A DNA stretch of 64,000 nt from Microglena sp. YARC (Eukaryota; Chlorophyta; Chlorophyceae; Chlamydomonadales; Chlamydomonadaceae). Below the pieces are notes generated by a model. The model did not search any database. It had not been told where the DNA came from and saw only the letters and a program-made list of their open reading frames with translations. The DNA is taken from NCBI GenBank assembly GCA_022414725.1, contig CM039464.1, positions 55,921,038-55,985,037 of the forward strand, written 5' to 3'. Below are positions 40,059 through 52,387 of the stretch, one piece after another. A program made the translations under genes and the position numbers. Within the stretch, counting starts at the first letter, position 1. Each line of letters starts with the position of its first letter.

Positions 40059-42369
40059 CATTTAGTGAACGGCCCCTACGCAGGCTTCCACATGAACCTA
40101 CGTTCTAGGAAGTCTGCTGAGCCGATTGATGCTGGTGTGCCAGCGGTCTGTGGGGGCACTGTTTTGGGATCTTCAGATAGGGTGAATTTTAATTCTCTAG
40201 GAGCCCCTCCCCCCGCCTTGGGTACGCATTTGCAGGTTGGATTAGGTGGAGATGGGACAATGTCCGACATGTAGAGACTCCAGGGCTACGGCCTGGAGCA
40301 CTACAGCCAGAAGTGCCTCCGAGGGCATCTCCTGAAAATTCTAGTAGTCGCTCTATTAGTCTTGCAGGAAATGTTGAGGGCTCGGCCGGGGTGTCCGATT
40401 TTGATTCACCCATGAGCACGCTTGTGCCTGGATGGATGGGTGCAAGTGGTGTAGGGGATGCAATGTCACCATTGCCTCCGCCTGGGGGGAAGTATAGCTT
40501 CACTACCCCGAATTTGTTACAAGCTGATAGTACCAGTATAGTAACTCCTCTACCTGACGGTAGGCGAGCCCCTAGTTGCAGGATGTTGGGGGGTACTCCT
40601 GAGTTTGGTACCTTGTCTGCTGAGAGAGCTGCTACATTGGCTGCGGCTCAGGTGCGATACCCACCTGAGTTATCTCCAGCCCCTATTCTGGACCCAATTC
40701 CTCTTTCCCCTTCACTCGGTGTGGAAGAGCCTGAGCCTGCAGATGCTTTCATATCAGAAACCTATCAACCTCACATACAAGCGAGCTGTTGCCCTTGATA
40801 ACCCTGACAGGGAACATTGGCTTCTGGCCATGAGAGAGATGAAATGGCATCTTTGGAAGGTCACCAGACTTGGACTCTAACCCCGCTGCCCCGTGGATGC
40901 AAAACCATCACTGGGCGGTGGCTCTTCACCATTAAAAATGGGGTAGATGGTCAACCAGAACGGTACAAAGCTCGGTTTGTGGCAAGGGTATTTTTGCAGC
41001 GTGAGGGCATTGACTATGACTTAACGTTTGCATCGGCTACCTCAAAAACAACCCTCCGTGTTTTCCTGGCTGGCATGGTGCACCGCAAGATGTTTCCACG
41101 TCAGTTAGATATCAAAACGGCGTTTCTAAACGCAACCCTAGAAGAAGGGCTTGACTTGTACCTTGCCCAGCCAGAGGGGTTTGAAGTGGGCAAGGGCTTG
41201 GTCAGCAAGATCATCAAGTCCTTGTATGGCCTCAAACAGCCCCCCAGGTTGTGGAGCGCTGAGGTTTGTCGTGTGTTACGGTTGTGTGGTTTCCGTCCTA
41301 CTGCCTGTGACCCTGCACTATTTGTCCGTCTGGAAGCTGATGGAAACTGGTCCTGGGTCACCACCTATGTGGATGACTTCTGGCTAGCCCTTGATGAGCT
41401 CTTCTTATACATATCTATCATAGAAATCATGCGCCAAGAGGGCTGGACAGTAACAGAAATGGGCGTACCTCGAATGTTTTTATCACTCGACTGTGACCTT
41501 AGCCTCGATGCTGAGGGCAGATGTGATAAAATAGACATCAGCCAACGGACTGCCATACAGGGTATGCTGGAACGGTTTAGGATTGGGAAAGGTGAAGCTA
41601 CGAGAGCTACTGTTGCGGTCCCTTATGGTCTCCGGGGCAGTAACTACTCAGGCTGAAGGCAGCCGCGTGCTGGCCCAATAACCGCCTATATTCCTCTTTG
41701 ATAGTTGCTTCATATATCTGTCTACTTTGCACTAGGCCAGACATAGCTTACGCCGTAAGCTGTCTCTCACGATTCACATCTTGTCCAACGCAGGCTCATG
41801 GGCATGCTGCTATTCGGGTACTTGTATACCTTCGGACCCACCCCCGTCTTGGGATTGGTTATAGCCATGCTCCTGATTTCTGTTTCAAAGCATATAGTGA
41901 TGCTAGTTTTGGAGAGGATCTTGCAGGCCGTCGCTCCCAGACAGGTCTTGCTGTCCTGGCTCTGGAGGGGTAGTGAGCTGGGTATCAAAGCGCCAAATCA
42001 CCCCTGCTCAGCACGGGTGAGGCTGAGTATCAAGCCTAGCTGCAGCAGCAGGGAGGTTCAATGGTTAAAGCACCTAAGAGCTGACCTGGTCTGCCTTGCA
42101 AGCTGGTTACCATTCGCTGTGATGCTTCAGTTTCTTTGTCCTCGGTGTGCTGATTATAAGCATGAAACCCAGGGCAAAGCATATTGGATATTTATCCATC
42201 ATTATGTGAAAGACTTGTACTAAGCAAGCGCTTGGTACTGGTAAGGTACACACGTCCCTGCAGGTGGCTGACACCTTCACTAAACCTCTCACAGCGGATG
42301 TGTTTTGGTCTATGAATGGGATGTTGGGACTGGTGGATGTGAAGGAGTTGAAGCCTCCCTCGAAATAAT
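40059..42369 (+). pseudogene. copia-2 linker, reverse transcriptase and RNase H
   Basis: After the LINE, copia sequence resumes (FHMNLRSRKSAEP near 40090). The RT frame 40817-41656 has RWLFTIKNGV, RQLDIKTAFLNA, LYGLKQPPR and catalytic TYVDD (near 41363-41377). RNase H follows in shifted frames: YSDASFGED (near 41900), REVQWLKHLRAD (near 42052) and HHYVKD (near 42200). The tail VADTFTKPLTADVFW runs to a stop near 42367. At least four frameshifts or stops interrupt it. Confidence 0.75.
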
Positions 42370-43249
42370 TTGTTACGTACACCTTCACACAGGTGGAGTG
42401 GTGCTTGGCGGAATTTATTCCTGACTCTGTTGTTAATTATTGTTTTCAGTTCTTCTGTTGTCTCAACGTGAACTTCGGGTATATCCCCTCTTTAATTGAT
42501 ACCTCTCTTGTATGTTCAGCTCGATATAGAAAATCTAGGTTAAAAGTCTACGGCTGCTGAACACATAGGTTCCTGGCACACCCGGCTGACCTACAAGATT
42601 AAGTATATTTTTTTGATATATCTGGTTGGTTACACCTGTGGACCCTGTGGGTTCACACGGTGAATAATTCTGATTGAACCTCTCATTATTTTTCTGTCCT
42701 TTGTACTCTTCTTTTTTTTTCTTCAGGTGGTTTAAAATAAGCTTATGCCTGCAAGGGCATTGTTTGTCAACAGCTGCCAAACACTAGGTTTTGCGCACAC
42801 TAGACTTACTTGATGGTTTTATTCTAGCCTTGGGATGTTTATCTGGTTTGTTACCCTAAGCACCCTTGTGGTGCACAACAGGCATTAAGTAATTGGTTTC
42901 AATCTTGTGTATACGACTGCAATGTATTGGCAATTGTATTGTGTGGTTGAGTGTATAGTATTATTTTTACTGCACACTTTAATCCTGTGGGATTAAGACT
43001 TTCAGCTAGACGAGAGTAGTTATAAGTGTGTGCACTGGTCGTCCACGCACACATGGATTTAGCTCTACCCTGATTGGTACTTACTGTTTGATCCTATTTT
43101 CCCCTGGGCAGGGAGAATTAGTTGGAATATAGTGATCTGAAGATTTTGTGTGTTTCCCGTGCACTATAAACAGGTGGAGATATGATTATACTTCGGTTTT
43201 TAGGCTACGGTTCTTTCTTAGGTCTTATGTGATAGCAAAGACAGTGGAG
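42370..43249 (+). other. Non-coding 3' region of copia-2
   Basis: 880 bp, T-rich, no ORF of note. It ends with 'agacagtggag' just before the 3' LTR, comparable to the purine stretch before the copia-1 3' LTR. Confidence 0.6.
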
Positions 43250-43514
43250 TGTCAGCGCTAGCTTTCTTATGTCTTTTCTATCGTGTGTCTTCCTCAGGAA
43301 TGACACAGGTCAATGTCTTTTACACCGTATTGTCACTCGTAGTGTCAAGAAGGTACCCATGGTTACACGTGGTTCTAGTAAGCCCGTACCCTTAGTCATG
43401 TTGGCGGCACGCCTGTCAACCTTCAGTCTCTACCGAGACTCTGTAAATTAATTCGCAAAGCTACCAAAGCTTTATTTCCTCCCTTCCGTTCGAGTCCAGC
43501 TTTATAAGCTGACA
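43250..43514 (+). repeat. 3' LTR of copia-2
   Basis: 265 bp, same ends as the 5' LTR. It differs by a handful of substitutions and single-base indels. Followed by ACAAG. Confidence 0.9.
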
Positions 43515-44324
43515 ACAAGTGCCTGCATCCATGTACATGGGGAGAGCCCCCAGAGCTCCTTTGGCTACTGCCTTTTGATGAGTTGGACCGCCTTATTATG
43601 TCTGTTAATATACATCCTTTGAAAGACAGGGTTGGCTTCACCCAGCAAGAATATGGCAGCTCCGTCCTGTGCTTAGCGACTAAGAGGGCAGTTATCATCA
43701 GAGGTGCGGCTAGTGCTTGGTACATAGGGGCGTTTGTATCTACAGTACGCCAGTTTCATAGTCCATAAGCGTCCCCACCAGCCTTGTGGATTTGTATTTT
43801 TGCCACCCATTTGATGTCGGTGGATTGCCAGACAACGATAAATAGCCTGAGAGAGGAGGAAGGGGTTGGCTTGTTCCACAGGGAGGAGTATATGCCCGTG
43901 CGTTGGTATTTAGGCAGACCTTTGAAAATCGTTTGAATCAACTGGTTTGAATCAATGAACCCTATCAAGCGGTTTCCCCCTTGAATCAGGTACTTTGAAA
44001 AACAGTTTGAATCAGTGATTCAATTCAAGCAGCTTATTCATTGAAATCAGACGGAAGTCAATCAAGACATAATCAAACGGAATTCAAGGTGGTCGAAGAT
44101 ATTGCACTTCGAAATGTAGCTAAGCTCCCATATGTAGGCTGCCGAGAGTAGGAAGCTTTGAATCCGAGGCGGCGCGAGCGCCTAGCGATACCGGCTCCCA
44201 AACAATCACGATACCTTGTTAAGTTACATTAGTTGTGCTTCATTGGCTAGACAAAAATCTAGGTGGGGTGGTAGGCGCTAGCAAGATGATGGCTGTAATT
44301 CTCTATAAGTGTCAATCACAACTG

Positions 44325-45045
44325 GCTATGTAACCAAGTTGAAGTCTGGCTATGTAACCAAGTTGAAGTCTGGCTACGTAACAAGTTGAAGTCTGGCTAT
44401 GTAACCAAGTTGAAGTCCTGGCTATGTAACCAAGTTTGAAGTTGAATGTAGGAGTGTTGGAAACAGCCCAAGTAGGGTGTGTGTGCGTGTTTAAGTACTC
44501 GCACTTTGGACAATGGTAGGAAAGAAACTTTTACAAGAAAGAGGAAACAATATAATGCCCAGAAAACAAATTGGTATAATAGTATTTAATTCCTTTCCTG
44601 CTGAGGACGGCTTAGCTGGCTCGAGCTACACAACAAACCTAATATACAGAGATGACAGCCTAATGGAGCTGGCTGGAAGCTATACAACCTGGCACACAAA
44701 GTGAAAGTCTTATGGAGCTGGCTGGAAGCTTGTACAACGCTAATGGAGCGGGTGGAAGCTTTACAACGCCTTGCCACACAAGTTGAAAGTCTAATGAGCT
44801 GGCTGAAGCTCTACAACCTAATGGAAGCTGGCTAGAAGCTGTACAACCTAATGAATGCAGCTGGCTGGAAGCTGTACAACCTAATCAGGCTGGCTAGAAG
44901 CTGTAACAACCGTGTCACATTCCAAAGTACAAAGTCTAAGCTGCTCGGAATCTTCACAACCTAAGGAGCAGCTGGAAGTGTAACACTAACCCATGGCTGG
45001 AAGCTGTACATCTAATGGAAGCTGGCTGGAAGTTAGGTCCTAATT
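44325..45045. repeat. Two adjacent short tandem repeats
   Basis: 'tctggctatgtaaccaagtt' units (~27 bp) repeat five times at 44325-44445. 'taatggagctggctggaagc' plus 'tgtacaacc' units repeat ~10 times at 44640-45045. Copies are noisy. Confidence 0.7.
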
Positions 45046-45237
45046 CAGGAGTCGGGAAAGTATTCATCGTCCTGTTGGGTATCTACGCACAATTGATGAT
45101 ACATATTACAGTGCTCTCTTCGTGGGTATCACAACACAAGAAAGGCTGTTATAATATTCAAACTACCAGCCGCTATGTGTCCAAGTGGTGGAAGGGATAA
45201 TGGCCCTATCTACTGCTGTGCTTGAATTTCAAATTAA

Positions 45238-45340
45238 TTTTGGGGTATTTTTGTATGAGGGTTTAAAAAGTATTGCCTGTCCTGGTCAACAAGGACAAGC
45301 AGTACCTTTAAACCCTCATAAACAAAACCCAAACTAAAGT
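45238..45340. repeat. Foldback hairpin with ~29-bp arms
   Basis: Arms at 45254-45282 and 45293-45320 (tatgagggtttaaa... / ...tttaaaccctcata) flank a 10-base loop. Pairing continues weakly outward. No gene is included. Confidence 0.75.
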
Positions 45341-45346
45341 CACCCT

Positions 45347-45690
45347 ATGAATTACTGCCTCCATGCTACTATAATGTTCAGGGCACTAACATGCCTTATA
45401 TCACCATTCCTGACAGTCTTGCCAACTATGCATGGCAAGCTTCACAGGCTAGTCTCACTACTGGCACATAACACTTACGTCGCATTCTTCACATTCTACG
45501 GCCACACAGCAACATTGCATCGAATGACCTGCAAGCGAGGAAAAGCATATAGAATAGCTCAAGAATATTGCTGGAGGCTTAGAATGTGCTGCACTTATCA
45601 TGTTGGTGACTAAGTGGGTGTGCAGAGGGTGGTGGACTGCATACATGGCTACCAGCGGATTGACCACCATTGAAAAGCCTGCCTCAACAG
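45347..45690. other. No convincing gene
   Basis: A plus-strand frame of 88 codons (45347-45613) is open but matches nothing I know. Confidence 0.4.
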
Positions 45691-46650
45691 GGCGCCTCTA
45701 AATGCGGTACATAATGGGCAGGTGCAGCTAAGCCATATTTTTTATTACTATGTTTACTGAAATGTCATATCACCTTTAAAGTACTGTATCTACACCATTA
45801 CTATGAGAGGAATGGTTTCAAGAAGCATCATAACACCATACAACGCGAATACATTACAGCATCTAACCGCCCATTCTGTAAGCAAGCAGCCTCAAGGGCC
45901 GCTTTATCGGGACTACACGTATGGGCATAATAATGCTAAGGGTGTAGGCTAAAAAGAAGCTAGTAATAGAGGTTCAGTCTATTAGCCATATCTCTAAGAT
46001 TACTATATTCCTAATAAGATAATCCCATGCATTATATTAAAGTAAGTCAATAAATGAGAGGTCGGTTATAGGCATTACTCATATTTCAACGCGCAACCAT
46101 TACGCAATGCTCCCGCCCATATTGAACATTATTACATACTGTAAGCAAGCATCCTCAAGGGCGCCTATATCCGGGACTACAGTATTCCAGGTGTCATGGT
46201 CTTCTAGAGTCTAAGAGCATATATTCGATTAATATATGATAGTAATCATCATTCACAATTAAGTTGTTACACCGACAGTGGTCTACACGACGCATACATT
46301 ACTTATAGGCAATCGCATTCTCCTCAGATCCCGTTCCATCTATTCGTGTAAGAGATATGCACAGACCTTCAACGGGCGCTTATCGGGCTACAGTCTATGG
46401 GTAGCCTGCCTTAAGCTAAGCATATTCTGATATTCAATTGATAACAGTAACAATGCATTAATTAAGATTGTTACATTGAGTTGTGGTTCAGGCATACGCA
46501 ATAATCACGCAAACAATCCTCGCATCTTACCGCACCATCATTTCAAGTAGAAAGGCCAAGCCTCAAGCGCGATCTATCCGGCTACACCGCACGTAGGGTA
46601 GTGCTTCACCTAAGCGCACCGATATTACGATGAACTATTTATGTGGATGA
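45691..46650. repeat. Degenerate ~220-bp tandem repeat (4-5 copies)
   Basis: Blocks like 'gtaagcaagcagcctcaagg' + 'cgggactacac' recur near 45878, 46141, 46348 and 46545, with variable indels. Confidence 0.55.
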
Positions 46651-48590
46651 AGCTTAACATGCACATTCATTAGTTCTCGATTTACATGAGGAGAGATCTC
46701 AGTACGTCACACACATATCCATGAAAACATACTCACCACCACTAATTCTGCAAGTCCTAGTTTCGCGCCTCCCTCGAATCCTCCGACGCGAGCTGCAAGT
46801 GGAAACAGGCTCAAAGTCTAGTGTTATATGAGTGAGTGTTTCAAGTAAGCACAGTCCCCCCCCACCCCCCCCCCCCCTCATCCCCCCTCCCCAAACAAAC
46901 CACCCACATTGCTTCTAACATCAGTTGATTGCTGTAGTGTTGTGTAGTGTTGTTGTAGTGTTGTATAGTGTTGTGTATGTTGTGTAGTGTAGTGTCCGCT
47001 GATATTCCGTTGTGTTTATGTCGTGTACTTGTGGTCCCAGCAGCTTGCAGGCATAATTTTGATACCAGGGACATCTTGTTCCTTCACCTACACATAGGGA
47101 ATCTTGCACAGCATATAGCCTGACCAGCAAACTTTTTTTTGCTAGTGGATACAGCACTACCTTTAACACTCCAAACCTATCACCTCGCAGTTCAAAACTT
47201 GGACATCAACAACCTTGCCATTATTCACCGCCACCCCCCCCCACCCACCTGTATCCGAAATAATTAACACAACAAATCTGTCAGAGTTTATTGCCATTAA
47301 CTAGTTCACACTCTGACCGGATATAACTCTGGGTAATAATGTGTTCATTACTCAAATCCGCTTCGGCATGTATGAAGCCGCCAGATTATGTTGTTCTCAA
47401 ATGAGAGGCTGACACACTAAGTAATGTCCTCTGTCGCTATCTCTGAAGGGGCGCAAATTTAGGCTCCTCTTCGCTTTGGACTTCTGTAACCTTTCCGAAT
47501 TCTCGGGTGTACAATTTGTCGAACTAGCCTCGCTGTACTACGAGGAGCAGCTTGCATAAACGAGGCATCTGTTACTTGCCAAATGAGGCGAGCCAAGATT
47601 GCAGTCTGGTTCTGTCACACAAGCGTGCTTCACTACGATGCATGTCCATATAGGCCTTGTTGATCGACTTGCCTCGTTAGTAGTTGTCTCCAGTCAGTAA
47701 GTGACCAGAAACACACGAAAGGAAGTATGTTGAAGGATCGTTTAGCGTAAAGCGTCTCATACAACTATAGATACGTAGTTTTAACCATAATATAAAATTT
47801 AATCTTGGCTTGGATTCTCGAATTCGCACTTGGACCTCCGGTATAACGCATTTGCCAGTGGGATTCAACTAATACTGGGTTTGGCGTAGTACGGGGCTCC
47901 GTTGCCAGGTGATTTCATTCACAATGACTGCGGCAAAATTAATAATAATTTAAAGACACCACTTCCACAATTTTATTAATACCTCTTAACCAGACGCGGG
48001 ACAGCTGAGAGCCGGACAGAGAGAACGGTACACCAGAGTGTTAGACAAAACAGTCCCATGACTACGACACTTCCATCAAAAATAACAGTATTCGCCGTAT
48101 CCAGAGATTAATTGAACAGGGAAGAGAGAGACCAACGGTGAGGGCCAGCAGGGTAGGAAAGGGAATATAACGGTTAGCACAAGGGTCTATATTGCTTATT
48201 AAGCCGTAGGTATTTTCGGCCCAATTTCAGCAGATGAAACAACTGCATTAATTCTTAATATGTAATTAATTATTCTATTCAAATCTTTGCATACCGTTTA
48301 TTCTTCTATTAATGAATTAACTATGACTTAGATATATGAATAAGGAGATGCTCTCTTCATAGGAATATTATGTTCAATAAGAGGTCAACATGTATAATAA
48401 AACACAAATGTTTAATTAATTATTACCCATTCCATGCAATACGACTATCCTACAGTCTAAATGGAAAACTGAGTCCCTATGTAAACTTGGTCAGGTTACC
48501 CATATGGGATCATGTCTAATACCGATTCACGAAACCCACCAAATGAACAATCAGATAGTCAGATTCCAGACTTAAGGAACTTGGAACGTT
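46651..48590. other. No gene seen
   Basis: A poly-C tract at 46856-46890, 'gtagtgttg' repeats at 46930-46995, and AT-rich sequence from 47930. No supported exon on either strand. Confidence 0.45.
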
Positions 48591-49500
48591 CATTTGAGTT
48601 CAAATCATAGTTACCGATCTGCGCTCTTTAAAACCGTAACCAGTTGAGATGCCCTGAAACCCAATAAACTATCCAGCAGTGGGAAAAGGTCCTGAACTTG
48701 TCAGGGCCTATATGTGATCAGTCCGATCTCAGGAACAACCAGAATCAGAATCAGAATTTCGAAGGAACGAGGAAGTTCGAGTTAAACTCAGTTAGTTAGC
48801 CGATCTGCGCTGTTCGAAAAGGCGGGATCGTTAACCATTCTCTAAGCTCAGAACTTCCCCGTCCCTTCGAATCTGTTATGACATTTTGTTTACCTGAATC
48901 TAATTACAGATATTAGGCACCTAAGAAGTTTAGAAAAGCATATCGTAGTGTAGGATTAGCCCTACTGGCGTGCAGGGTCAACAATTGGTAGCTGTTCGAC
49001 AAGGCGCGGACTGTAAACCAGTCTCTAAGCTCAGAACTCCCGTCCCTTCGATCTGGTTATGATATTTTGTTTTCCTGAATCGATTATAATGCAATATTAT
49101 GGTACCTAAGAAGTTTAGAAACCATTACTAGTGTAAGGATAGCCCTACTGGGTGCAGGGTCCCAACTGGTCGCCGGTTCGAAAGGCACGGATCTTAACCA
49201 TCTCTAAGCTCAGAACTTCCTCTCCCCTTCGAATCGTGGTTATGATCTTGTTTTCCTGAATCTAAATAATCATATAGGTACATGAGAGTTTAGAACCATT
49301 ATCATAGTGGAGGATACCTACTGAGTGTGCAGGACCCAACCTGGTCGCTGTCGAAATGGCGCGGATGTTAACCGAGTTCTCTAAAGCTCGAATGTCCTCG
49401 TCCCTTTGAATGCTGGATATGATCTTTTGCGTTTCCAGAAATCGGAATAATCAATAGTTGGTACATGAGAAGTTCGGCGATCATTATCCCCCATTGTCAA
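48591..49500. repeat. Degenerate ~180-bp tandem repeat (about 5 copies)
   Basis: 'ctctaagctcagaacttccc', 'gttatgatattttgttttcc' and 'aagaagtttagaaaccatta' recur near 48840, 49020, 49200 and 49380, with a weaker copy before 48790. Confidence 0.65.
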
Positions 49501-49599
49501 TCGAGGTTGATTAGCATGACCCCCATCAGGGTGTCTAGCGTCCTGCGACGCAGATCCCGCATGCACCGAAGGCGCAGGCCCCGAGAATCGATTCAAATA

Positions 49600-50440
49600 T
49601 GGCGATCCTGCTTCTCCGCCCATGCGCGTGCGGTACGGCGGTACTGCATGCTGTACAGTTTCAAACTGGTCAGCGCAAATGGGTTGAGCGCTTCAACTTA
49701 GCGGCTGTGCAAGCTTTCACTGTTTCACTGCGAGTCATTGGTTCTCGACTCAGCGATATTCCCGCAGAATAGCGCCACCATGCTGCCTGCTTTCCTTGAA
49801 TTAACTTGGACTGGATATATTCATAGCTTGCAGCCATTCCCGAATTGCTTCCCTAGATCGTGCAATACCTACGTGCGCGGCACTTTGCTTCCGCGGCACT
49901 TGCTTATGGAATGGTGTGCTTCAACGTCAAGAACTGTAAGCCGTACCTTCTTCTCCGCCCACGCCAGGCGCGTGCGGTTAAGGTACTTGCATTTTTCGTT
50001 TCGTCAGTTGTGCCTTACTTGACCAGATCTGTGTCCTGCAGGCATTAACAGGCAGCGCACGCAAAAATTACCTATCATGGAGCCGCAATTGCGAAGTTCC
50101 AATGGCTCGAGGTTGAAACACTGCGCAGTTCAGATAGATCGACATGCTGCCTGCTGTTCCTTGAATTAACTTGGACTGAGCTTGCTTCATAGCTGAGCAT
50201 TGCCCGACTACTTCTGAAGATCCGTCAATACCTACATCGCGAGCACTTATGTTCCGCGGTACTTTGCTTTGGAATTGTTGTGCTTCAACCAAGGAGTAGC
50301 GACCTGCTTCTCCCGCCCCACGCGCGTGCGGTTAAGGTACTGGCGTTTTGCGTCTCGTCAAGTGTGCCTTACTTGACCAGAAATTTGTCTCGTACTTTGA
50401 CTGGAACTATGGCTTTTTCGAGTTGTGTCCGCAGGCATTT
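49600..50440 (+). repeat. ~345-bp tandem repeat with acceptor-like ends (3 copies)
   Basis: 'gcttctccgcccatgcgcgt', 'cgtgcggttaaggtact' and 'gtgccttacttgaccag' recur near 49608, 49950 and 50305. The second and third copies end in 'gtcctgcag|gcattaa' and 'gtccgcag|gcatttaa', as in the acceptor arrays of the large gene. Confidence 0.6.
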
Positions 50441-50774
50441 AAGGAGCTGCAGCAAGTCGACCTCATCCGTCCAGCGTCATCAAGGAAGCCGCAAGAGTTC
50501 AAGCTCCGAGTGCAAAACAGGTCGCGTACTTCAAGAATAGCGAAATTTGGTTTGAACCATGGCTGCTATTTGAAAGTCGGAAGAATGCGTCATTGCTGCC
50601 AATGTATCGTCAACTACAGCTCACTCAACGAACATTGTCTGCAGGTTCACTGACTTGCGTACTGGTCTATCGCGTCAGAACGCCTGGATGGCTGATTGAC
50701 CTTGAGGCTGAAGACGAGTGGCGGTTGATGAACAAGAAGCACAGCATGCTGGAGTTCCGTCAATTCGTACCTGA
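50435..50774 (+). CDS. Weak exon candidates of an unknown gene
   Basis: After 'gtccgcag' an open stretch 50435-50520 encodes AFKELQQVDLIRPASSRKPQ and ends at a possible donor. A second open stretch 50645-50774 encodes PGWLIDLEAEDEWRLMNKKH and ends at GTAACA. Their phases do not join directly, so either a middle exon is missing or bases are wrong. I do not recognise a family. Confidence 0.3.
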
Positions 50775-50823
50775 GGTAACACTGTCGTGGCCAACTGCCT
50801 TCCTTAGTAGCATATATATCTAG

Positions 50824-51360
50824 CTCTTCGATCACTAATACTATCATGTTTAACTATCTAAGATCAATCATTATGTGACTTTCAAATTTCTGTAAACAAA
50901 GATCGATAGAGTACCTGCGGTCAAATATATGCGCCCTCAGTGCTTCAGTGCTTGCATTGCTGTTTACAAAAAAACAGATCTGATTTGAACATAATTTGAG
51001 GTCATGTTGAAACAACAACCTTGTTTCAAACTCTTTTTCAAGGGGGACACGTGAGAATAAGATTAGTTTGACATGGGTTGAGTCATTTTGAAAACACCAA
51101 CCTGTTTCAAACCTTTTTCAAGGGGACACGTTGATGGACGGCTTGATAAGATCTATTGTGAACATGGTTTGAGTCATGTCTTGAAACAACCAACCTTGTT
51201 CAAAACGGATCTCATCGTAGGTTTGATGCCGACTGATTCAAAACAGGAACAAAGATCGATGAACAAGGTGTGATCTTCCGATTGAATCTAAGAAATGATC
51301 AAACGGAACAATTCAAAAGATGTTCTTTGTTTCAAACGACCCTCAAAGAAGTACTAAATA
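50824..51360. repeat. 'tttcaaaccttttt' repeat region
   Basis: 'gttgaaacaacaaccttgtt', 'tttcaaggggacacg' blocks repeat about three times between 51000 and 51215. No gene. Confidence 0.55.
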
Positions 51361-51876
51361 CGACGTGGTGTTGGCATGCCCAGTGTGCAGGGGAGCTGGG
51401 GGGTTAGCCTGAATACCCTTGGTGAGATTGTGGAACGGTGCCGGGGGGGGCGGTCCCATTAATAGATTTGGGGGGCGGACAGACGGCCAATGCATGTGAG
51501 GTGCAATGGTTCCCTCTGTTCTAACTGGTCCGATACAATTGTATCCTGTCGTCGCTTCTTTCGCGAGGTGTCCTGCGCTCGTCATCCCTACGATTCCTGA
51601 GTGAGATCGACCTTACAGGCGTGTGATAGAAGCAGCGTTGTGTCTGTTGATAATCGGGTGGATGGCGATGTCTTGCCATGAGGTAGCGTGTTTGTTTTCC
51701 TGGCCTGGTGATGGTAAATTTGCAGTTATATAAGTCTGCAAGGAGCTTATAAGCTGGTCGAAGTAGATTGGTGAGGTCTTCATCTATTTCGAGCGGGTAT
51801 GATTGCTTGTTGGCAGTTGGCCACGTAGTTCGGTCGGCGATTGATGTCGGCAGTGATGCCCCGTCCGCTCAGGGTC

Positions 51877-52165
51877 TGATGCGGAAGGCAACGTGCAGCG
51901 GATGGCCTGTGGGGGCAGTAACAGATCGACATCTATGTAGGTACGCGTATTTTTCTAAGTGGTACGGACTTATCCATTCTGTGATGAAGAGCGGATGGCC
52001 TGGTGCTTGTAGGCTGTGTGCACGGGACATGCCAGCGGGGGTGTTAATAGCATGGCGGGTGCTTTCAGTACTCCGTGAGGGGCGCCAATCGGGGAGGGTT
52101 GCTTGTGCCCTGGTTCCTGAAAGGAGGGAGCTAAATGGCCGTTGGTAAAGGTGGGTTGTGTAGGT
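51877..52165 (-). pseudogene. Unrecognised minus-strand ORF, probably mobile-element relic
   Basis: About 95 codons are open with a normal residue mix (SRAHSLQAPGHPLFITEW, SPYHLEKYAYLHR) and end at a stop near 51877. No family recognised. Surrounding 51361-52387 continues similar composition up to the gap. Confidence 0.3.
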
Positions 52166-52387
52166 AGAGGCCGCAGCTTTGAGGGAGGGGAGGGTGACCG
52201 TGGTAACTAGCGGGATGGAAGTGCCCCATGTCCCTCATGGTTGGGCCCAATGTGGATGGGTGAGTTGTGGAGGTACTTGGTACATGCCAGCTGGGTTTGA
52301 GATTGCAATGAGTTTGAGGTTCCTAGCTGTGCTCTGGCAGGGTGGAGTCGCCCCCCGTGCCAGATTTCGGAGGGGTAGGGTTTGGTA

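Larger units (their letters stand above)
34948..43514 (+). mobile_element. Ty1/copia element 2, both LTRs present
   Basis: An 8.57-kb element with TGTCAGC...GCTGACA LTRs (268 and 265 bp, roughly seven differences), a 5-bp ACAAG duplication and gag-pol in copia order. It shares its domain layout and many motifs with copia-1 and has classical TG..CA ends. Similar LTRs imply a fairly recent insertion. Yet the coding part is broken by several frameshifts and a LINE fragment (38087-40058). Some frameshifts may be assembly errors. Confidence 0.9.
34508..43970 (-). pseudogene. Minus-strand mobile-element gene interrupted by copia-2
   Basis: The two halves are 43520-43970 and 34508-34947, read on the minus strand. 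Across the insertion the frame joins at ALPMYMDAG..EATSDIP. The downstream part has YRPDLLLIDDE followed by LVELGYSSDTNHH and ends at a stop at 34508. The upstream part includes RHNKAVQLIK. RPD...VELGY looks like the RPD-(D/E)-x-K core of the restriction-like endonuclase domains at the C-terminus of some non-LTR elements. This is a family-level inference. There is an in-frame stop just before LVELGY and at least one frameshift, so it is a relic. Confidence 0.5.
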
